Below are positions 25,166 to 37,100 of a DNA stretch of 64,000 bases, piece after piece. Each line of letters starts with the position of its first letter. Position 1 is the first letter of the stretch. The DNA comes from Chaenocephalus aceratus. Taxonomy: Eukaryota > Chordata > Actinopteri > Perciformes > Channichthyidae. The stretch spans positions 4,579,369 to 4,643,368 of the forward strand of contig CM043807.1 of the NCBI GenBank assembly GCA_023974075.1, written 5' to 3'. Position numbers and translations under genes: made by a program. The notes beneath the pieces were generated by a model. It saw only the letters and a list, made by a program, of their open reading frames with translations, searched no databases and was not told the origin of the DNA.

Positions 25166-28100
25166 GTGAGCCAATCTTATTTTCACAAAATGAATCGGAA
25201 TTTATATTGAAGTTGCAATATGGACTAATGCAATATTAAAATCAGGCACAGTCTTTGTTATACCCATAAGATGTACTTCTGTAATAAGTTGTGTAGTGCT
25301 GCACGGATGTCCCGGCCTACAAACCATGTTGTACAGGTTCAAACTAAAATTCTGTTTGGTTTGGAACAGATTGTCACAAAAGATCCCTCCATAATCATTT
25401 TAGTGTATTCCTAAATCAAAGTGAAAATTATTCTACAAAAACCTTATATTCCCTCTAATTCAGCTTCTGAAACTCAACTTAAATACATCCACACCCAGAC
25501 CCTAATCATACTCCAGTATTTTGGTAGAAATGTGTTCCAGTGCTCGATGTTTCTTATGGCAGTTGACTAATCTGAGATCTGTTGATGCAACAAGTCGTGA
25601 TGGACTATTGATAGACTTGTTTCCCCTTCTACAACACGTCCCCCTAACGTGAGCCACTGACCATTCAAACTGTCTGTCCTCTGTCCTGACTCATTGTGCT
25701 GATAAGATTATACACCAGTCATAAAGCTAGCTACCCAGGCTTATAAACTTCCACTTTTTTAACAAATGCTGAATATCCACTGCATGGTACAGCTGACTCC
25801 TTCTTCTTGGGTTTTACGTTAGCGAAAGTAATGCATAGTAACACGTTTTTTTTTCTTTTGGGTATCACCTAGTCCAGGGGTCGGCAACCGCATGCGGCCC
25901 TTTAAGCCCTCTGCAGTGGCTCCCTGTAGCTTTGCATTTTTATTTATTTATTATTATTCATTTATTATTATTATTTTTTTCTTTCAAAGGGCACACCTCT
26001 TATTTTGGAGATCGAGGTGATACTGTGACACTGAAATACAAAAAAGTGTTTCATATTTAGTCCACTAAAATATGCGTCACACCCCGGCGCCTGCCTTCTG
26101 CAGGTGGCACATCTCGTGTTTCCGATCCCCGCGGTAAAACAACCATGGATAAATCCAAAAAAAGAAAAGTCTCGGACGAAAATAGAGAGTTTAATTCTGC
26201 GTGGACAGCTTCATTTGCTTTCTCTTCTAACAATGCAGGCTTACCTGTATGCTTAATATGTGGCGAGAAATTAGCGACCAACAAAAAATGTAATGTTGAA
26301 AGACATTTCAGCATCAAACACGAAGCATTTGCTGAAAAGTACCCAGCAGGAGATGCAAGAAAAAGAGCGATTTCGGAACTGGTGCGGAAAGCTGAGGAGA
26401 GCAAACTTTCTTTCATGAAGTGGATCAAGTCTCCAAACTCAACTACTGCTTCTAGTTTTGTGGCTGCTCAGGAGATAGTAAAGCGCGGAAAGCCGTTCAC
26501 AGATGGAGAATACATGACAGAATCATTCCTTAAAATATCAGAACATCTATTCTCGGACTTCAAAAACAAACGAGAAATTGTTCAGAAAATTAGAGATATG
26601 CCTCTCTCTGCAAAGACCGTCAAGGACAGGACCCTTAAGATGGGAGAAAATATCACCAGTCAACAAATTGAGGACATTAATTCAGCTCCAGCATTTCCAA
26701 TCGCCTGTGATGAGTCAGGTGACGTCAATGATATTGAACAGACAGCGCTGTTATGCAGATATGTGAACTCTGATGGGCCACAGGAAGAACTCATTGAGTT
26801 AATACCGCTAAAAGGACAAACACGGGGGGAGGACATTTGTAAGGCTGTAATTAATTGTTTACAAGCCAAAGGAATAAACACCACCCACATGGTGTCAGTG
26901 GCTACTGATGGGGCACCTAGTATGAGAGGAACACAGAAGGGGTTTGTAACTTTACTTCAGAAGTCGCTGGATCGAGAGCTGCTGACGTTTCACTGCATCC
27001 CGCACCAAGAAGCACTGTGCGCTCAAACATGTCCCCCCGGATGCAAGGAGGTGATGGGCCTCGTCATTCAGATAGTGAACAAAATAATGGCAAAAGGGTT
27101 AAACCACCGACAGTTTTGTTCATTATTAGATGAAGTTGACAGCGCATATTCGGATCTCCTGCTGCACAACAAAGTCCGGTGGCTGTCCAGGGGAGAGGTG
27201 CTGAAACGGTTTGCTGCTTGTCTAGATCACGTGAAAACTTTCCTGGAAAGCAAGGGCCTCACTTATCCAGAACTGGAAAAGTTGCACTTCATGGTGGATA
27301 TGACAGGTCACCTTAACATGCTGAACAAAAGTCTCCAGGGGAAAGGAAGCACGGCCCTTCAGATGCTGGAGTATGTTTTGTCGTTTGAGCGCAAGATGAC
27401 AGTGTTTGCCAGAGATGTGCAGAACGGTACGTTCTCACTTCCCCTCCCTGAGAGAGTTCAAAGAAGCACACAACCACATAAATTGTGAGAACTTGCAGCA
27501 TGCGATCATCGCAATGCAGGCGGCATTTGGACAAAGATTCAGTGAGTTCAGAAAGGAAACAAATACATTATCCTTCCCCGTCAGACCCCTGGACATCGAC
27601 CCATCTTTGCTGAACATGTCACCATTCACAGGAGTAAGTCAACCCGATCTTGAAATTGAACTGGCCGACATAGCTGATAAAGAATTATGGGTGTCCAAGT
27701 TCAAAAGCCTGACAGCTGATCTCGAAGATGTCGCCCGTCAGAAGGCTATTCTCGCTCGGGAGCACAAATGGAGCGATTTGGAAATCCTCCCCAAACCCGA
27801 CAAACTTGTGTTTGAGACATGGAATGCCATTCCCGACACTTATATAAACATGAAGAAGTATGCATTTGGAGTCCTGTCCATCTTTGGATACACATACTTA
27901 TGCGAGCAGATTTTCTCCAGTATGAACTACATAAAATCCAAATATCGCTCGCGCCTCACAGATGACAGCCTGCAGTCCTGTGTGAGGATCAAAGTCACGT
28001 CTTACAGCCCCGATATAGAGAAGCTCAGCAGTGATGTTCAGAAACAGAAATCACATTAAACAGGTGAGAACACTATCATTTATAGGCTATTATTTTGCAA

Positions 28101-31100
28101 AAAAACATTTTAGAACCAGAGCTGATGTAGTTGTGTTTTATGCAGGATCGATCGTGGATTGCTGTACGTGAGAAAAAACAGAAGAGGATGACAACAAACT
28201 GAGATGGACTGAAGTCATGAATACAAACTGGCCTATGTTTATGTTTACTCTTTTTAAAGCTATTAGGCTGCAGCTATATGTTTTATTTATTTCAAAGTGG
28301 GCTACTTTTTATTTTATTAATTTTCCACAAATAAGGGAAGGACTCAAATAGACATGCACAGTTCTGTGTTTTATTTCAAAGTAGGTCAACTCATGCCATT
28401 GTTTTTCTCCTCTTTATAAGAGTTTGAGGTTTTCCTTTGTTGTAACAGGTAAAAAAAGCAATAAAATGTCAACAACTGTCGTTGTGTTGTTTTATTATTT
28501 CATAAATGCATCAAACTATAGTTCTTTTACAGTGGGTGACAAAAAAATTGGAAATGAAAAAGAATAAAAACGAAAAAAGAACTAGATACATACTAGAAAT
28601 AAGCTTTTGAATACATTCCAATCCCTCTGTATATATAGTATAATTATATATAAAACGTTATACACTGTGTTATCTTCATTTTAAGGGTAAATAGGTTTTG
28701 CGGCCCCAGACACATTTTATTTCGTGGCCGAGGGGCCAAAATGGCTCTTTTGATAGTAAAGGTTGCTGACCCCTGACCTAGTCTGAGCTTGAGGTTTAGA
28801 AACTAAACTTAACGATGAAAACTAAACTAGGCTAATGGCTCGACTGCGCCGTACACTACACTGTACTATTTAGAACATTCTGGATAGTTGTGTGTAGACG
28901 ATATTACGACGAGTCAAGTAGAGGGTACTATGCAGTGGGAAACACACATTTACATTAGATTTGTCTTATTTCCTGATAACTCACTGTTTGTCCCACATTG
29001 TACAAAAGAGGGGCTTTAGCGAGATGTTAGCAGCTAATAATTCGTTAGTCAGTCGGGGCTTGGACTTTGAGCCGTAGGGTCGCCGGTTCAAGTCCCCGAA
29101 CAGACCTAAATATGGAGTGTGGACTGCTACTTGGAGATGTCCCAGTTCACCTCCTGCCCTGCTGTGGTGCCCTTGAGCAAGGCACCGGACACCCCCCACT
29201 CCCATTGTTCCCCCGGGCAATAGCTGCCCACTGCTCCTGGTACTAGGATGAAAGCAGAGAACACATGTCACTGTGTGCTCTGCATGTGTGACCTTTAAAG
29301 AGGGGTTCATCCCTCCCATTCTAATTGAAAATCATGGTTTTGATATTAATATATCATATAGTATAAGTGGTTTATAATTAGATGTATTTTTCATCAATGC
29401 AGATAATTCAGCCATCAAATGCCCTGGAGAGATATGTGTTACTTAATAATGTAAATATATAAAGGCTATACTGATTTCTTAACAAGTGTAAGGTCAACCT
29501 CAGTGTCCAAAAGGTGTACGTTGAGACCTCTTCCTTTATTGTCATTCGTCTGTAGTTTACACAGCAGGGCAGAGGATCCTGTCCTCTGTTTCATCTATAA
29601 TCCTTGAAATCCTGACGTTGCCCTGCTTTTAGGGAAATCTCTTTACAACATCATGATGTTACACATGCTGTCGTTGTTGAGGATTATTGATGTTGCATAG
29701 AAGCTTTGTTTCCTGAGCAGACGCTTCAATTTAGAAACAAGAACTGTAACAGAAACAGGAACATAGGGTTGTGGAGCTCTTGATGGACTTGTTATCTGGT
29801 TACCCTCACAATATATTATAAATAAAAGGATGGAGATACAATCAGGTTGTGACCTGGATTTGAGGCACAGCGTCACATGCTGAGCCTCCGCACAACCAGG
29901 AACCAGCTGTCAAGCTCCAGCTGAGAGTGAGTGAGATCAGTTCCAGATATACAGCTGTAAGATGATTGTAATAAATGATTTACGGACATCACATGGTTCA
30001 GGACTGACAAGGCTGTAGAAAATGCAATGATTGCCATTTATTGGAAAGAAGAGCTGTGCTTTGTATAAATACAAAAGGGATTTTAAATGACATTACAAAT
30101 GACAACGCTACAGGTGGTCTTCCACTGTTCTTGAAAGATTGTTTCCTGCAGGTCATTTTCTAGCATCTGTCCACCCACTGTAAATAGGTGCTGTTACTTT
30201 GGACTTAATAAAAAGCATATTTCCTTTTCTTAATCTGTTTTACTATGTTTTGTATATGTACCAAGTACAGCAGCACAGACTGTTCAATACGGTTAATCAG
30301 TTATTGCTAAGTCTCTCTGAAAGCAAATCACAGCGATTCATCTCCCCGGCAGCTTGTTGAACATATATTGGTATCAGCATGCGTCGATGATAAGTCACAA
30401 GAAACATGAACGTTGTTTCATACGTGGCACACAAATACAAATACACTCTGTATATCTTAATGGTTGAGTGACTGAAAATGATTTTGATTAAATGTACAGT
30501 ATATTATTGGAATCATAGCTGACCTCTGACCTCCAAAGAAAGCACTCGGCTAAGTGGAAACAGCACTGTGAATGGTGACTGCTGCGTGTCTTCACTTTGT
30601 GCAGTTACTAAGCCAGGGCTCTTGTTCCTCATTTATTCATATCGATTGCACTCATGGGCTATTCATTAAACATCTGCTCTCTTGTTCTGCTCTTACGCTG
30701 ATGAAGCAGTCACTGTTTGGATGTGTGACGCCCCTTACCCCCCCCCCCCCCGCTGAGTGTGTGTGCAGTCATTACTGGAAGCTGCCTGATAATGAGCAGC
30801 AGACGCTCAGACATATTAATCTAATCTCTGCACATCTCAGAGGACTTGTCATTACTGACATGATAACCATGTCTCTCTCGACACCTGCCAACATTGGATT
30901 AACTCAGAATAAAATACAATCTTGTTTCTAGATTTTGAAACTAAAAGCAAAAAAGGTCAAATCCATGACTGAGCCTAAGAAACAGAAATCCTTAATGAAA
31001 AGAAATGTCGTTATAATAATGTGTTTCTGTGTCAAAGAGGGAACACCTGTACTCTTTGTTCTGAAACATTTAAATGGATCTGCTATAAGGCAGTACACTC

Positions 31101-34100
31101 CACGTGATAACACAGGGCTGGGCATGCTTCAGCTCTGCGGTCCATCACAGAGTTACATCAGCAGCAGGCGGCATGACGTGTTTAAGGATCAGCGTCACTA
31201 ATCCACAGAGAGAAAGACGTGACCTTGGGTGGGACAGCGGGAAAACACACCCACGTTACATTCATTGTCACATACCGCTAAGGACTAGTGGACTGATCGA
31301 TTGATAGCCTATTAATCCTTCAAGAAAATGGCTTGAATGAAAGAAAATACCTTTTTAAATATTTCGTTTTTTCAGCTTGTTTAATGTTTTTCGATCATAT
31401 TATAGTGAATATCTTCAGGCTGACAGAACAAGACATTTCAAGATATCACCTTGGACCATAAGAAGCAATTAAGTCAAGTTTAAAAAAGAATTCCGACTAA
31501 GGGGTAACGGAGAATAATAATAGTTTGCCACACACAGTCCATTGTCCTCACAATATAATAAGCTACATTTTGTCTGATAAATAAAATCAATGTTTGTTAC
31601 AAAAATAAATAATAATTCTGATATAATCATCAGCTGAAACAACTAGGACAGAATAATCTTTAGTGTTTAAAGTAAGAGTGATTGTTCCTGGTATCTTATG
31701 TAATCATGGTATAGTCAATGCTAAGCCTTTCCTAAATAAATACTATTGTTCCCGACATACATTATAAACATGCTACACCAATATTCCCTGATCATACCAT
31801 AACCCTATCCCTAACGACACCTTGTCAGAGGAGCAGCATTAACACTGTCAGAGTCTCAGGGTCAAAGTTCGCTGCTGGTAAGTCCTGTCACTGTGGCTCC
31901 AGCTAGCAGAGGTTTGAACATAGACTATATATATCCACACAGACTGCAGTATTTAGTAAATCCACAGAAACTCTGTGGGGATGATTCAGGTTGTGGATGT
32001 TCGCACTTGTTGTAAACGTTGCGATGTTGCATAACACTTACGATTAGTAACCTGCATTCCTATTGCCTAACAGTAGAACAATAGCCTGGTATCATTAAGT
32101 CTCGTTTTTCTACAACCTGAAAAGCTTAAGTTAGGTTTGTTGCAAAAGCTTTAATAAGGGCGTTGTGATGCCAAACACTGTCCATTCATACTGACACACA
32201 TCTACTTATGGGGGGGCGAATATGCGTCAGCTGCTTGTGTGACAGTCAGACAGTGAATACTTTACAGCTGCCGTGACTAAAAGGTAGACTAAACTCCGGT
32301 GGACGAGCAGCACTGCAGCGGTCTGAACCACATCTGTAAATAATAGGGGTGTAACGGTTCACAAACATTTCAGTTCGGTACGTACCTCGGTCTTTAGGTC
32401 ACAGTTCGGTTCGGTACATTTTCGGTACAGCAGAAAGAATTATCACAAAACATAAAATATATATATATTTTTTTATTATCATTAAACTGTGAATAAATAC
32501 AAAATATAATAAAATAAACATTAAGGTGCAGCATTTCGATGAACTGAAATAATCGGTATTTGAACTTTACTGTACTAGTACTCACAAAACATAAACTATT
32601 AGTTTTGGGTTTTTAATTATTATTAAACTGTGAATATTCACTCAAATAAATATAAAATATAATAAAATAAACATTAAGGTGCAGCTTTTCGATGAACTGA
32701 AATTATCTGTATTTGAACTGTCCTGTACTAGTACCTAAGCAGCCAGTTTGACATTAGGACTTGCTTGTCATTGTATTTTCATGTTTTTTTAAATAAAAAT
32801 GTACTTGTCCACATTGCTTGCCGAAAGGGCAGATCTGCTGGCACTAGCAATGTCTCCTGCTGTGGAGAACACACCCTCTCGCTAGGGACAGAGGTAGTAG
32901 TAGATACAGCCAGGTAGCGCTTTGCTAACATGGCAACATAAGGATATTTGGCGTTTGTAATAGCTTTGGCTCGGTCTGAACTTGTTGCGAGTGGTGGAGG
33001 CTAACATGCTAGTGGGAGTTGGGTTTGCACTTCATTCTTTTGGTACCGGTGATATTCACGTTCGGGTGATGCCTTTTCAAGAGTGTGCAAGTTTGATGTA
33101 TTGCCAGCCGCGTAACCAATGTTAGTTGAACAATGCCGACAAACAGCTTTGGTTCGGTCCACCTGTCTTTGTCCGTCATCCTTGTACGTAACTGCGAAAC
33201 CAAAATGTTCCCAAACCGGAGACTTCAATGATGCTGGAGGATTTTAGAGCTCAACTTTATCCGAGTTCGCCATTTCACTAGTTCCTCAAATCACTGACTA
33301 CATTTGAACGCATCACTCTGACAGTATGCCTCTCGTCCAATGAAATGACTTGCTCGCTCTATGACGCGTTGAACACAATGGGAGCAAAGTACTCTGAATG
33401 CTGCGACGCAGCACCTGAGATTACTTCCAAAAAGTTGTTCACGTTCTCAATTTTTTACGTTTAACGTTATATTCGTTCGGTACACATGTGTGGAAAATAC
33501 TTTTACATTAGAGAAGTAGTTATACAATTGAATCTGGCTTCATATTATTAAAAGCAACACAAGCATCGACCCGACACAGTCCCCCATTGTTGTTATTGTG
33601 AGTGGCGTTGCTGAGGAAATGAGTGACGCGATGTCATGACGCAGCACCAGTCAGGCTCTGGGCGGTGGAAACACAACTGGGGCCAAAAAGTAGAACATGT
33701 TGGAACTCAAAGAGCATCAGCACGGAGCTGAACAGGAACCGGTTTGGTGGAAAAGGGGTATCTGTGACAAATCCACAGAGAATCATCACCAGCAGTTCCC
33801 CTCATTCCTTCTGGCAGTGTTGGCCTCTTTCAGTATGGTGTAAAGATATTATTTTGTCGTCGTTCTTGCTGCCCTCGTTGACTTCATGTCTGATCTGATG
33901 GCCCCGCAGCTACAGTGGAAATTACCTAGCTGAAGCACTCCACAGTGGTGGTAACTTCTTTGTCAGTCTGGGATATCGAACTAGCAATGTCACGCTTTCC
34001 TTCACTTTGGTCCCTCTGTAAACATTCTCTAAACTTGACCTTGGATACACTTTTACCACATAAATGAACTGGCTGTATGCTTTGAGATATCTGTGCAATG

Positions 34101-37100
34101 GGCAGTCAGACGCTCCCTTCAGAACCCATGTGTGTCCTCTTGCAGCAGAACAAATTCAGAAGTTGTTTGCTTCCACTCCTCTCGTTAATCCTGTTTGAAA
34201 TGTGATGGATACAGCGTCCTCTCATCCCCCCCGAGCTGCCCGGCCTCTCTGCTCAAATTAAAGGGTCCTGGAAACATTTCTATATGTGTCACTCCTTTTT
34301 GGGATCGTCTAGGTGGTTATATTTAGTTTGGGGTTTTGTCCGCTGTGTAATGAAGTCCACCCTGCGTCTGGCCAGTAGAAGATAAGCCATTCTACAAAGG
34401 AGGTAATGTGCAGGCTCCAGGCTTCCTCATCGCGGCCAATTCAGGTCCCAGCGAACCCTTGGAGAATACTGATCACTGCTGGGGAGGGAAATAAGTCCTC
34501 AAGGTCAAAAAGATTCATGCACAGCAAATGAAGTCTTATGACTTCTCACCCATTGGCTTTTTGAAAAATATAAACTTATTCTGGCTGGTACTTAGTATAA
34601 CAAAAAAAAAACCATAAGATTGTATTACTTTTACTTCCCTCTTCCTAATCGATTTAGTCCCTCATGTTCTTACAATTCAGCTAGGAGACTGTGCCAACTG
34701 AGATGCAGACTTCTAACAACTGGTTTCTAGCAACACTGTTCATTCAATGTAATATACCAAGTGTCTAAGCTGTGAATACATTGATCAGATGTTTTATAAG
34801 AGGATATAAGTTGAAAACAATTTAAAAAATCGACTCTGGCTCTTATCGCTAAAATTCAGTAAAAATGTAAAACATATTGAGGATGTCAGGAATAAAACCA
34901 ACCTTCCCCCCCACCCCTCAGTAACATATTGGCTTCTCTGAGGACTGAACAACATTCCCAAAGAGAACTGAGAATACAGATGAGTCCGTATGGGAGAGGA
35001 ACCTCACCAAGGAGCTCATGTTTTCACATCACTTCGTCTGTCAGCAGAATAACGGAATTATTCATGGGATTTGGTGGAAGGCCGTAGCACCCGGTATAGG
35101 TTGAGTGGCCAAGAAGATCAACAAATGCTGATTCAACCAATCAGTTCAAATAGGTTAAATACATCCCGCTTCATTCAAAACCACATTTTCTTCACATGAA
35201 AAATGTATTGACACACCCCTAGTGTTAAGATACGCTTTAATGCAGGGGTGTCAAACTCAAGGCCCGGGGGCCAAATCCGGCCCGCAACCTAATGTTATGT
35301 GGCCCGCAAGAGCTTGCACAGAATATAATATACAATACAATTGGTGTAATTGTTGAATATTTACTTTCAATTATTTGCCCTAGACTTCTGCTTTCAGACG
35401 TAGTTATTTAGGAAGATATTACCAGAACTGATAATAATCCAATGCAGGGCCAACAATGTAATATAATACATTATTTGATATATATTATATATTTAAATAT
35501 GTATATTTAAAATTACAACCGGCCCTTTGAGTGCAACCATAATGCTGATGTGGCCCGGGATGACATTTAGTTTGACCCCCCTGCTTTAATGGATACCTGT
35601 GGGGAAATTCAGGCGTTTAAGCAGCAACAGGAATTAGATTGAAGCAAAGGAAACGCTGGTCAGAGCTCATACAAAGATAAAGGAAAATAATTAAATAAAG
35701 AATATAAATAAGAGGATAAATAGTATATCAACAATAGAATACATGAAGCACATACTGTATGTTCATTACAGATCGTAGCAAACATTACAACCGCTACAGA
35801 TTAATGCATAGTAAAAGTGTGTCAAACAACTATTGTGCTGTACAGTATGTCAAAGTGTTCACAGTGCACAACCAAATATCTGTTTACGATTGACAGTTTG
35901 GCTAATTATATTATCTTTGACCTTTGTTTTCACTTCTTATTAAGTGATTTATTTAATGTAATTAAACTGGCGGTTCAGTCACAACATCATTAACCTGATT
36001 TAAGATCCGTCCTGCCTATGAGCGACAGACCTCTGCCACAGCGCTGCAGCTGCCTGAATAAAAACATCATGAGAATACAATATTACCTGGTGCCCCTTTT
36101 CTTCAGACACCGTATGATTCAAAAAGACAATATATTAAAGAGAACTGACTCTATATGGAAGTATTTTGTCATTCTTCCCGCCGTCAGCTGCTTCTTTTAA
36201 ATTGATTTGGCACGAGAGGATGGGAGTGCCGTGTTTAAAAATAGAATCCGCTCAGTTGTTTCTATTAATAGCAGCTGGGCTCCGTACAGCACTAACCAGA
36301 TTAAGTCATTATGCGCTCACTTTCACTCATCCTGTCCACTGTAAACAACTGACATGTGTGGGTCATTTCATGTGTTCCCTTGTTCCAGGTCCCATCAGCA
36401 GCATACTGGTCAACACGTATGGCTGCAGGCCCATCGTCATGTTGGGGGGGTGCCTTACTTCCATCGGCCTGATCTCAGCCTCCTTCTGCAACAGCGTGGT
36501 GCAGCTCTACATCTGCATCGGAGTTATCGGTGGTAAGTCCAGCTTATCCACTTAAGTCCAATTTGAGTTAATTTGATGAGCCTTCTAAGCAGCAGGTTAA
36601 AAATAAAGTTGTTGTTGAAGGAAGGACATATGCTTTGATTGTTCCATTTCCGTTTCTGATAGGAAGGCCTTACAAGAACTACATTTATTCAATATTAATA
36701 TCAAGAAAACCGCAGAGATTTGATTGCACCGTATTTGAGAGGACGAATGTCAGCCTCCGGTGGGCCCGTGATTACATCATTGGGAAAACCATACCATAAT
36801 AAAAAAAACTCTCAGATTGACTTTTAATGTTATAGCAAAGTTTGGCATTGCTAGTTCCAATTCATATTTAGCCATATTAGTAAAACTGAGATTGGCTCTC
36901 TGGTTTAACAAGACCAAGAGTCTACAGTCATGCTAACTATTCTATGAGGCTATATATTGTAGCTAAGTGCAAACACGACAATAACTTACGAGTGTCGGTA
37001 GCTTGCTCGTAAAGCCAGTAGCTCAGAGCTTCTCAGTGACTGTTTTTCTCCTCAACAAGTTGCAATTATACTATTTATATCTGTCTAATAGTGTTGTCAC

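Noticed and set aside
29035..29320. A functional tRNA gene at the GGTTCAAGTCC box
   Set aside because: No acceptor or anticodon stem can be drawn around it and the sequence continues as a SINE body and tail.
33623..33898. 91-codon ORF in intron 1
   Set aside because: No recognisable motif or splice context; contains a short run of TE-like words only.
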